Below, in pieces: positions 22,701 to 34,700 of a stretch of 64,000 nucleotides of DNA. Within the stretch, counting starts at the first letter, position 1; each line of letters opens with the position of its first letter. A program made the position numbers and the translations under genes. The stretch is from Neostapfia colusana. Its lineage: Eukaryota > Streptophyta > Magnoliopsida > Poales > Poaceae. The stretch is taken from NCBI GenBank assembly GCA_030760725.1, contig JASWHV010000008.1:49176057-49240056 (forward strand). The letters run 5' to 3'. The notes beneath the pieces are model-generated. The model was not told where the DNA came from, did not search any database, and saw nothing but the letters and a program-made list of their open reading frames with translations.

Positions 22701-25700
22701 GGTAATAATGGTATCACATCCTCCAAACTCTCTTTTCTGGAGCTGAGAACAGTATTTCAGCCAAACACCACTCTGAACACCTCTAACTCCACAGCAGAGT
22801 TGCTCCATCTTAGAGTTTTGGAGCAGAGTTGCTCTACTGTAGAGTAGAGCCATTCCAAACACGCCCTATATAGGGGGGACAGGACCTCCCCCCTTGGCCG
22901 CGCGCCCCCCTGGTCGGTTGGGGACAATCCCCCCTGTCGAAGTGTGCGATCGACACTTCCCCCGGGCCTGCACTGGGCAGCCCGCGGAGGTTCTTTTTTC
23001 GGCGGGGCTAGTCTCCTAGCGGAAAGCTTGCGCGGATGGACGAGTTAGCGAGAGCTTGACACGGCGAGTTTTACGTGGTTCAGGCCGCCGGAGCGTAAAA
23101 CCCTACGTCCACGGCGAGCTATGGAGCTCGCTGTATTGCTTGCTGCTCAGGGCCGGAGGCCTAAGCTTGGGGGTGAGTTACAGCTTGAGAGTGTATGGCT
23201 AGCGTATGAGTTGCAAAGTGCGAACCCTTGCTATCGACGCCTACCCGAGCCTTTTATAGTCCAAGGCTCGGGCGGCTTACAAGGGAAGCCGGGACCCGAC
23301 AGGTGGTCCCGGGAAGATTGTCTATTATCTACCGTATCTGTAGTTACGCCGGTGGTTGCCTCTGGTCGAAGGCTTCTGAGTCTTCATCTTGCCGCCCTGC
23401 CCATGCCGCGTGCTAGTCGTAGTGGTTGATGACGGCGCAGGCGGCATGGGATGTCTTGTCGCAGCGTTTATTAGCTGGCAGGTTCTGACACCGCGCGCCA
23501 GTCTGTAATGCGACTGGGCGCAACGGCACCTGACAGACGCGTGCTCCGCGTCTTGAGAAGACGCGGGCCTTGAATACCTTGTATGGGCAAGGTGAGGAGC
23601 GCCTTTACGCCCGCCGCCTACCGCTCGGGGGCAGGCAGCACCGTTCTTCTGGCCACGTGGCGGGTCCGGAGCCCTTCTCTGAGGTGAGAAGGGTCCGGCC
23701 TGCGGGGCACGTGGAGCCTCCGGACCTCTCCCCGCGGAGGGGGAGGTCCGGCCTCTGTATGCCACGTGGCGGGCCCGGAGCTCTCTTCTGCGGAGAGGGA
23801 GGTCCGGCCCCGCTGGACGCGTGGCGTCTTCGGACCTCTCTCCCGCGGAGGGGGAGGTCCGGCTTCTGTATGCCACGTGGCGGGCCCGGAGCTCTCCTCT
23901 GAGGAGAGGGAGGTCCGGCCCCGCCGGACGCGTGGCGCCTTCGGAGCTCTCCTTGCGGAGAAGGGCGAGTACCTTAGGCATTTTACCCTGTGCGCGGGGG
24001 TACCCCATATCTCAGGTACCGATAGTGGCCCCCGGGCCCATCTCGGGGGAGATAGCGAGCCCGAGGTGGGACCTCCGTCTCTTCCGATCCGCGCACTTTC
24101 TTTAAGTCTCGAATTGGCCGCTGCCGGAGCACTTACGGCCGCGGGGTCGTGAGAGCGTGCGCTCACTTGATGATTGCTTTTACTGCGGCGGTTCCTAAGG
24201 CTGCCACTTCTGCATGTTGCGGCGCTTTCTTCGGGAACCACCGAAGTGCCTTGCTGGCTCATCTTCTCAGGAGGCTGACTCCTTGACCCCACCGCTTTAG
24301 CTAAGCGGTTTGGGCCCAGCTTTCATCGGCGCCCAGTCTCGGAGCCGATGAGGTCGCCGATGCGATGTTTCCGGAGGTTTTCAAATTACCTCGAACCATC
24401 CCTGGAAAATTTTAAAAGGGGATCTCACCCGCATCGCGGCTTCCCTTCGCATTGCGCTCGTACTTCCCTTGAACTCTTGCGCTCCGGCTCTCCTGCCCTT
24501 GTGCCTTCTTTCGCTATGGCTTCCAACTTGCTTCCGACGCGCCTCGTTCGCTCCTCCGAGCTCGGGCCAGTGCGCAGGCTGCTGGGCTGGCGCTCGGAAG
24601 AGCAGAAGCATCGGCTCCGCCGAGGATCTCTCCCCCTGGTCCTGGAAAAGGGGGAGATAGTCTTCTTCACCGCTTATGCTCTGGCGGGGTTCGTTCCGCC
24701 GATTTCTTCCTTCTTCGTCAACCTGCTGGAGACATACGGTCTCCAGCTCCACCATCTCTCCCCCAACTCCTTCGCAATGGCGGCCGTTTTTGTCCACTTC
24801 TGCGAGATGTTCGTGGGGGTGCACGCCTCCGTGACGCTCTTCCGCCATTTCTTTGTGCTGCGGACGACTGGACGCGGCTCAAAGACTCAGATGGGGGCAT
24901 ATTACTTCCAGCATCGCTGCAAAGACCCTAAGGTTTCCGGATACCTCCTGCCCTTCAGCGCATCAAGGTGGGAGAACTGGAGGGAGAGCTGGGTGGTAGT
25001 GCAGACCGACGAGCACGATCGCCTACAACTCCCAACCGCCAGCCCGACCATCGATCGCCGCTTCTGGGAGGAGATCCCTGAGCTGGAGCAGGAGTATACT
25101 CCGGTCTTGGAGCGGATCCGGTTCTTGGCCAACGAGGGGCTGACGTCTCTAATGGTGCTGATGGACTTTGTCTCTCGCCGCATTGCTCCCTTGCAGCAAC
25201 GCAGCCGCCCAGCGTGGTACTATACCGGTGAGCAGGACTGTACCAGGCTGGAGAGAGGCCCCGGCTCTGTCCCTTCCGAGGAGGAGCTGGAGGAGATGGT
25301 GAGCAAGGTGAGCGGTGACTACATTCCTAGCGGCGTCCCCGCCTTTCCGCCTTCTGCCACCCCCCTCTTCTTGGAGCCTCAGAGGAGGTCAGAGCTCCTG
25401 CGGAAGATGCCGAATCTTGATGATATCGGGATTGCCGTTCGTCAGGTCGGGGATGCCTTTCGGGGTATCACCATTCCAGGAACCGAGCACCCCGGATCAG
25501 GGCATGAGGCATCCGCTGCTGCCAATCCCTCCCCCAAAGCCGACGGAACCCAAGCCGCCGACAAAGGGAAAGGGAAAGAGCCGGCCCCCGGGCATTCAGA
25601 GAAGAAACACGCTCGGTCTCCTCCGAGGGTGCCGCCTGTGCCAAGCCAGGGTGCCGGAGCTACTTTGCTTCCATCTCTCGGGGGTGCTGGTCCATCGGGT

Positions 25701-28700
25701 GGCGACCCGAAGAGGTCCCGAGTGTCCCCCCCGGTGGGTCTCTCCCCAGACAGCTGCCGTCCGAATCAGCCCAAGTATCTCGCCATCTTCCCTCGAGCGG
25801 CGGGGCTCCCAGGACGGATGTTGGTGGGGCGGCGCCGACGAGCGCGCCGGAGGTCCAGGCGTCCCACTCCGCGACCGTTCCAACCGCTGGTCCTGGCAGT
25901 TCAGCTACAACCCAGAGGCCAGTGCTGCAAGCTCGCTGGAGCGCTCATGCCGCCCAGTAAGTGTTATCCTTTCTAACTTATAGGAGCATAGCTCCTGCCT
26001 CTTCTCTTATTCTGAGGGCTTCTTCTTCTTTGCAGGGACCGACCGGCTGCCAGGGGCGGGCCTCTTATCCGGCCGCCTTCAACCAGCAGGGGCTCCGTGC
26101 CTCGGCACCTGGGGACCGCGGCGGCCCCCATAGCTCCCGAATCGGCGGGGGCAGTGGCCGCATCTGCTCCTACCTGCCCTCCTTCACCAGCCCAGAAGCC
26201 AGGTCTTGAGACCGGGAGGGCTGCTGTAGGCGTGCCTGCTGGCCCCCTGGCCTGCTTAGGACAGCGCCCCACCGTAGCTGCTGAGGCGCCGGCGCTCCCG
26301 TCGGCCTTGGACTCGTCCGGGGGGTCCAGCGGCGCAACTCCTGCTCCCCTTGCTCCGGTGCCCGTGTGGGACGCCATGGAGCGTGCCCAGACCAGCACTC
26401 GGCAGCTCCAATCTGCCTTTGAGCAGGAGCGGAAGGCATTGGCCGGCGAGAGGGAACGCCTTCTCAGCTGGCAGCAGCGGGCCCGAGCGGACCTCGACTC
26501 AAGGCAGTCAAGGCTTGAGGCTATGAGTGCTCTGCTTAGCACCCAGAAGAAGGCCATTAGCCGCTTGGAGTTAGAGGCCCAACGGGTTCGTGCCTCCTGC
26601 CGCGAGGCTCTGGCCAAAGCTGAAGCCAAAGCCAAGTAGTGTTCCACCGCCGCGGAGGAGTTGCAGCTGCAGGTAGCCCGTCGGGAACACGCCGTCGCTG
26701 AGCGGGAACGCGCTGCTGCGGCCGAGGAGGAGAAGACCACCGCTCGGCTGAGGGTCAAGGTGGAGGAGCTAAGGGCTCGGACTGAGGAGCTGGAGCTCCG
26801 TGAGTCGGCTGTCACCGCGAGGGAGGAACAGTCTTCCAAGGAGCTTCAGGCGGCGATGGATCGCGAGCTAGCGGCTCGTCAAGAGGTAGAGAGGCTCCAG
26901 TCCTTGCGGACTGCCGAGGCCCAGACGGTCTGGTGCTTCATTGCTAAGGCGGGATCCGCCTTGGCTCCTCTTGGTTTTAGCCCTGTGTAGGTGGAGACCC
27001 CAGCACGGCCGGTGTCCGTAGCGGTCCCAGCCCTTGAGTCTCTCGGCGACGAGCTAGGTCAGCTCGAATCAGTGATCGCCGATGAGCTGGAAGCGGAAGG
27101 TCGGGGCCTTGCGAAGGAGGTTGCGATGCACGTTCTGTCGTGCTTCGTTAGCCGAGACCCTTCCTTTTCTCTGGGGCCGGTCCGTTTAGGACCCATCGCC
27201 GACCGGGAGGAAGCTGCCAGGGCCGAAGTCGAGGACTTAGCTGCCCTTGTGGCCTCTAGGTTTCATCGGGAGTCCGGGGACCCCTAAGCATCTGCCCTCG
27301 TGTCCACAAGGCCCTGTACTTTTTTATTTTTGTTGAGTCTGTAGCCCAGCTCGTGGAGCCTTTGTATGGACATACTCTTGTTTCTTTCCGTGTCTGCATG
27401 CCCTAGTCTTCTTCTTGGCCTTTCCTGACCGAGCCCTTAGCTTCGCAAGGACTCGGGGGCCTTGACCGATCTCGAAGCTCTGCATAGACACCTTGTCCGG
27501 GTCCCCACTGTATAGTAAGGGTTTTGGAGGTCTCCAGGACCCGCCTTACGAGACCGGAGGGGGGTCCGAGCCTGTTGGCCACGTGGCGGGCCCGGAGCTC
27601 CCGCCTGAGAGGAGGTCCGGGCTTGCAGGGCACGTGGAGGCCCCGGGCCTCCCCTCGCAGAGGGGGGAGGTCCGACTTCTGTAGACCACGCGGCGGCCCC
27701 GGAGCTCCCCTCAAAAAGGTGGGAGGTCCGGCCCCGCTGGGCACGTGGGGCCTTCGGACCTCGCCCCTGTGAGGGCTAGCCCTTTTGATCTTAGCTAGCC
27801 CTTTTGATCTTACCTTGGGGTTTTCGGCCTACCGCGATCCCGTAGCGGCCCCCTGGTAGGTGCGTTCTATTGGGTGGATGCGCCTACCATACTCCTGCGG
27901 GGAGCTAAGGCTGAGAAGTCCTGCACACAAGTAAGGAAAAAGTAATTCTCCTTGGGGGCTCCCCCCCTCTATTCCTTAGTCGTATCTGCAGCAAATTCCG
28001 ACTAAAGATGAGAATGGGAAGAGGGAGTTGAACGCATAGTGAGCACGCGTTAGTTGGGTAATCATAAAAACTTAATAAGTAAATTAAATGAGTACCAAAG
28101 TAGAGCAACGTAGGGTAGGTTTCTTTTCATATAAATTTCCATACGGGGGAAGGCGGGCCACGTATGTAGGCCACGACCCACCTCAAGGGAAGCAAGACTC
28201 TACGCGCTTGGGGTCAGAACCAGGCGAAGCTGAACGTAGTCCTGGACCGTCCCCTGAGGCTTAGTTGCTCCAAGCCCCGTTCACGGACTTTTATGGAAAT
28301 TACTACAAAAAGAAAGGCCTGCCCTATTGTTGCTCTAGGGGTAGAACTTACAGCGGTGTTCCGTGTTCCGAAGGTTCGGGAGCGGGTCCCTGTCTTCGGT
28401 TCTGGGGAATGGCCCCAGGCCCGGGATGTCCAGCCCCAGTACGGCAAATGGCCATGCGGGCTGGATCATCTGTACCGTCCAAGCCGGTGTATGGATCTGC
28501 TTGGCGTGGAACATGCACGCTTAGCAGCTCTCGACCAGCTCGACGGCATCCTGGAGTGTTGCCGGCTAGTAGAAGCCATGCCGAAAGGCTTTACCGACAA
28601 GCGTGCGTGAGGAAGAATGACTCCCACATTCGCCTCCATGGATCTCAGCGAACAAGTCGCAGCCTTCCCCCTGGGTTATGCACCGCAATAGGATGTGGTT

Positions 28701-31700
28701 GGCGCCACGTCGGTAGAGATCCCCCTCTACCACCATGTGTCTCTTAGCCACACGCGCAATCCGTTCAGCGGATACACGTTCATCAGGGAGGATATTGTCT
28801 TTCAAGCAGTCCCGGACCTCCGTGATCCATGCATCGGGTCTGACTTGAGCATCTGGATCTTGAGCGCTGGGTTGCACGGAGTCCCCAGTGACGCTTATGA
28901 TCCTTGGCGGCGCTCATGGCCGCCGGGACCGCCAGCTTCGAGGTGCTGGTCTAGCCCCCTTCGCCCGGCTCGGTGGGCCGGGCTGTGGGTCGCGGCAACG
29001 TCCTCTCGAGGCCCCCTCCAGGCACAGTGGCTCCGGTGGCAGTGGGGGCCCTCGTTGAAAGGTCGTCAGCTGCGGCCTTGCTAGCGCGCGGTACGTGGTG
29101 CAGGTCCAAGGCGAGGGGGTCTGTCTCCGCTGTCTTGGTTGTTAACCAGACTGGGGATTGCCCTGAGCCAACGACTAGCGAGAAGGATGGGCACTCCATA
29201 CTTTGCTATGTTGTTGGTTGCCTTGGAATTGAAACGCGCCACATATCCAGACTGCTCCCCCGATGGCGTGAGGAACAGTACACTAGCATCGGCCCCCTGC
29301 TTTCGCAAGGAGCCATCGACGAACATCATTCGATAAGGCCTGGTGAAGGTCTGGGCTCAGGGTACTGTTTCATCGTCTCCGTGGCCCCCTGAGCGTGCGT
29401 CTACTTCAGCCATAAGTGAACTAATGCTTTGTTAATGTCTGTATGACGGGAAAGGGAACCTAGATCAAACTTCAGTAGTTCCGCGGCCCATTTGGAGGCA
29501 TCGCCCACCGCATGGAGCTGTGGGGGGTAGCTTTTAGCCTAGGGGGATCGCTAGGTGCCCGACACTCGGGGGTCCTCAGGCTGCTTTGGACCTCGCGGGA
29601 AGCTCCGCCGACGTCCCGGGAGCTCCGGGAGGTCCTGCTGGTCCTCCGGGAGGTTGTGTCGGGGGTCCGAGGTCTGGTCTTCTGGTGCTTGCTTCTCGAT
29701 AGCGAAACAGGTTACTGTGGTATGGGGTTAAAGCCATTGCGCGAAGACCGGAAATTTGCGGGACCCCTAGCTATGCCGAGTCGGTTTACGCCGGGATTAG
29801 CAGGTAAAGGGCGCCCTCCAACTACTTCAGACCCAGGGGTCTGATGGGAGTCCTAGCAAGCATTTGGGAAGCGCAGCATATCACAGCCTGGTATCGAGTC
29901 TACTATTTGCTCTATCATAGGAAGAAAAAATAGGTCTTTAGGGCATGCCTTATTGAGACTGGTGTAGTGGATGTGCTTCCGGAGCTTCTCGCTGGCCTTC
30001 GGGATAATAACACGGTTTGCCAAGCGCCGGGAGCGGCGGACTCTCCGTCTCGTCGGACGGCTGGACGTCGGGAAAGACCTTTAAGTAGTGCTCCATCACC
30101 TCCCTAGGGATCTCTGCCCTCGGTGATGGCTGTCATGCAGCACATCGACCTCATGTCGGAGGGGGGCAACGAGCGCGCCTTCCTATATGCTACCCAGGCC
30201 CCCGGCTACCCGGGTGGTCTGGGTGGCATCGGCGCTGATTCGGACGAGCCTTGTGGGGACGTCGTCCTCATCAAGGGGTTGCACGCGGGGTGCGGTGGTA
30301 GGGGCACGATGGCGTGCACTTAGGTGGAGCTGGTTTGGTTCTGTACTGCTGAGGGCTGGCGCTCTAGTTGCTGTAAGCGCCTGAAGCCTTTCCAAGGCTA
30401 ATACTGCGGCAGCACAGTCTCCACAAACCTTGAGGACGCCTGTTGGTGTAGGCATCTTCAGGACAAGATAGCCGTAGTGGGCTACTGCCATGAATCGGTA
30501 CAGGGCTGGCCTACCGATCATAGCAATCTCGGCCACGTCGAACAGAATGTACTCCGTCCGGTAGCTGTCCGGTGCCCCAAAGGTCACCGGGAGGCTGATG
30601 CGGCCGTAGGGAACGACCTGTCCCGGCCCTACCCTGAGAACGGGCTTGATGGGGCGAGCTTGGCCATCGGGATCTGCAGCTTCTGGAAGGCTACGTGACT
30701 GATGAGGTTCAGTCCAGCCCCACCATCCACCAAAACGTGGTACATCTTCACGTTGGCGATGGTAAGGGCCACCACGAGCGGTAGTTGGCCGGCCCCAGCC
30801 ATGTTCCTGGGGCAGTCGGTGTCATCGAAGCTGATGGGGGTTCCCATCCACCTGAGGTGCGGTACTGCACCTGGGAGGGGAGCCACCAATGCTACCGCTC
30901 GGCGCAAGGCCTTAGCCATGCTTCTGGACAGGGGGGTCAGCGGACCCGCCGAAGATGTCACAGGGCATCTTCCAGTGCTCGTCGTCACTGGAGATGGAGC
31001 TCCCATGATTGCGCGTTGCCTTTGCGGCGCGCCGGAGCTCCTGGAAATCCACCTGGCGGTCATCGCCGTCTCGGGCCTCGACCTTCTGGTTGCCCTCCCT
31101 TACTATAGGATGGGGCATCAGCTAGGGGCTGCTTCCCCTTCCGGAAGCGCCCTGCGAGCTTCTGGATTTCCCGGCCTCTGGATGAATTCCGTCGGGTTGA
31201 TGCTGCCGTCGTACTTCTCAGGCAAGAGCGGCCGAAACTTGCGCGGCCATTTTGTGAAGCGAAGGCGGGGCGCGAGGGCCGCTCACCCTGCTTCTGTCGC
31301 CGTAGGTTCAGATGCCGCGAATGCTTGGTTCGCGCTGAGCACCGCATGCTCCGGCCGCCACACGTAGGACATACGACTGTGGCATATTGAGTAGCAGCGC
31401 TCTTCGCTGCGGCTAGCGCACCCTCACTAGGTACACCCAGCGCTACTGAAAACCTGACGCTGGTCGGAGCTTGCATTGCCGGGGTCGGCGCTGCCAGAGC
31501 CGGTTGCTGGCTCCCAGTGCAGGTATCGGCGCCGCGAACGCCTGGTTCTCCGCTGGCACAGTATGCCCCGGTATGGGCAAGGCCGCTCTATAGACCGGGG
31601 ACGCCGTTCGCAGGGCATATGGTTGTGGCATATGCTGCGCGACGTATGCTTGGGGCAGAGCTCGCGTAGCGAAGATCTGCCCTTCAGGCTGGGTCGAGGC

Positions 31701-34700
31701 CGACGTCATGTTGTCGCCAGCCTCTTGAGTGCGACGCCCTTCTTGACGTCGCTCGAGGAACACTCGGGCATCTTGGCCTAAGTGACACCGTTCCAGCTCT
31801 GTCCTCAGGTCCGTCGACGGAAGCTTGGTGGAGCTGGAACTCCCCCGTCTGGCCGTCAACCGTTGGCGTGCGCGTCAGCGACACAGTCGGTTGGTCGGAG
31901 CGTCATCCCCGCCGAAGTCAATGGTTTGCGTCGGCGACGACAAGACGGTCTACCTCGCGAATCCACTGCTGGGTCGCTGCCTGAGGCGCGTCCCCAGCAG
32001 GCGGATTGCGCAGTAGCACCCTTGCTGCGGCTAGCGCACCCCCATCGGGTACGCCCGGCGCTACTGAAGGCCTGACGCTGGATGGAGCCTGCATTGCTGG
32101 GGTCGGCGCTGCCAGAGCCGGTTGCTGGCTCCCAGCTTGCCCTGTCACACTCCGTCCTGAGTGTGTCATCATGTACTTTCCCCTGTGGTCATGGTTCGCC
32201 GTGACCGCGGAGGGGGAGAGTTTGCCACTGAAGGAAGCTTGGTCATCTTCGTCGGCGGAAACTCGTCGCGCTAGGGGAAAAGCCCCCTACCTGGCGCGCC
32301 AAATGTCGAAGTGTGCGATCGACACTTCCCCCGCGCCTGCACTGGGCAGCCCGCGGAGGTTCTTTTTTCGGCGGGGCTAGTCTCCTAGCGGAAAGCTTGC
32401 GCGGATGGACGAGTTAGCGAGAGCTTGACACGGCGAGTTTTACGTGGTTCAGGCCGCCGGAGCGTAAAACCCTACGTCCACGGCGAGCTATGGAGCTCGC
32501 TGTATTGCTTGCTGCTCAGGGCCGAAGGCCTGAGCTTGGGGGTGAGTTACAGCTTGAGAGTGTATGGCTAGCGTATGAGTTGCAAAGTGCGAACCCTTGC
32601 TATCGACGCCTACCCGAGCCTTTTATAGTCCAAGGCTCGGGCGGCTTACAAGGGAAGCCGGGACCCGACAGGTGGTCCCGGGAAGATTGTCTATTATCTA
32701 CCGTATCTGTAGTTACGCCGGTGGTTGCCTCTGGTCGAAGGCTTCTGAGTCTTCATCTTGCCACCCTGCCCATGCCGCGTGCTAGTCGTAGTGGTTGATG
32801 ACGGCGCAGGCGGCATGGAATATCTTGTCGCAACGTTTATTGGCTGGCAGGTTCTGACACCACGCGCCAGTCTGTGATGCGACTAGGCGCAACGGCACCT
32901 GACAGACACGTGCTCCGCGTTTCCGCGTCTTGGGAAGACGCGGGCCTTGAATACCTTGTATGGGTAAGGTGAGGAGCGCCTTTACGCCCGCCGCCTACCG
33001 CTCGCGGGCAGGCAGCACCGTTCTTTTGGCCACGTGGCGGGTCCGGAGCCCTTCTCTGAGGTGAGAAGGGTCCGGCCTGCGGGGCACGTGGAGCCTCCGG
33101 ACCTCTCCCCGCGAGGGGGAGGTCCGGCCTCTGTATGCCACGTGGCGGGCCCGGAGCTCTCTTCTGCGGAGAGGGAGGTCCGGCCCCGCTGGACGCGTGG
33201 CGTCTTCGGACCTCTCTCCCTCGGAGGGGGAGGTCCGGCTTCTGTATGCCACGTGGCGAGCCCGGAGCTCTCCTCTGAGGAGAGGGAGGTCCGGCCCCGC
33301 CGGACGCGTGGCGCCTTCGGAGCACTCCCTGCGGAGAAGGGCGAGTACCTTAGGCATTTTATCCTGTGCGCGGGGGTACCCCATATCTCAGGTACCGACA
33401 CCCCCAAACCGATTAGGACTCTTTTCTTCCTTATTTAGTCTATTTCTTTCTATTTAAACTAACTCAATCTATAACTCCTTTATTCTTAAACCTTTCCTTA
33501 TCTAACTAAATCTTCTAGATGTCCTCCTGGTGCGGCTGCAGTGCTGGCGGCTTAGTTGTGGGCTTTGTGGGCCCTACGCCGACCATATTGGCGGCCCACA
33601 AATGCATCCACAACATTTCCCTCCCTTCCCGACAAAGAGCTCGTCCTCGAGCTTGAAGATTGGGTGCTTCATCTTGAAATCTTCTAGTTGCTCCCATGAA
33701 GAATCAGCTTCAGAATGTCTTGCCCACTTAACGAGTACCTCCCAGACACCTCTGTTCAAGCGCATCCTTTGTACCTTTTCAGGCGTAGGCACAACACGTC
33801 CATGGAGAAGCGGTGGTAGAGGTACCACCAGCATAGGAGCAGAACCTTCAAATTTCTTCAACAGGGACACATGGAAGACATCATGTATCCTTGCTTGAGG
33901 AAGCAGCTGAAATTTATATGATACAGTCTCAATGCACTGAATGATCTGATATGGTCAAAATATTTTGGGCCAATCTAGGCGCCGCCATTACTCCCACAGC
34001 TGTCCTCTGATGAAGCCGCAACCAAACCCAATCACCAATCTGAAATTCCACCTCTCGACGGAACTTATCTTCATAGCTTTTCATGGTGACTTGTGCTTGT
34101 ACAAGCCTGTTCTTGATTCCAGCTAAGAATTCATCCCTATCCCTTAGCTATTTATCCACTGCTGCTACTCTAGATATGCCCGGTTGATAACACAACAAGA
34201 GCTGGAGGGTCCCTGCCATAGACCACTCTGAAGGGCGAGCATTTGAGGGCCGTCTGGTAGGAAGTGTTGTAGCAATACTCAGCCCAAGGAAGCCACTGCA
34301 ACCAAGTCTTCGGTCCGTCACTAGGCAAGCAGCGGAGGTACATAGTGATGATCTTGTTGACGACCTCAGAGTGGCCGTCAGACTGTGGGTGGAAGGCCGA
34401 GCTGAGCTGAAGGTGGACACCGCCTAGCCGGAACAAATCTGACCAGAAGAGGCTGGTGAAGACGGTGTCGCGATCACTGACGATAGAGCAGGGAAAGCCA
34501 TGTAGTCGTACGATGTCGTCGAAGAACGCCCGTGCCACTGATGCAGCACTGTAAGGGTGGCTCAGGGGAATGAAGTGGGCATACTTGGAGAAGCGATCTA
34601 CCACCGTCAAGATCACTGATTTCCCACCAACCTTTGGAAAGCCTTCAATGAAGTCCATGGAGATATCACTCCAGACTTTCGAAGGTATAGGCAGCGGTTG

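Larger units (their letters stand above)
22935..33400 (-). mobile_element. Ty3/gypsy Tat-type (RIRE2/Grande-like) element with antisense accessory ORF
   Basis: LTRs of 1,090 and 1,097 bp (22935-24024 and 32304-33400), nearly identical, flanked by CCCCC on both sides (TSD). The interior beside the right LTR reads, inverted, TTTGGCGCGCCAGGTAGGGG, a Tat-type primer site. gag, protease, RNase H and integrase zinc-finger remnants lie on the minus strand. A long gene for a coiled-coil protein is on the plus strand between pol and the 3' LTR, the antisense arrangement known from Grande and RIRE2. The catalytic core of RT and the integrase core are missing, so this copy is non-autonomous. Confidence 0.88.
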
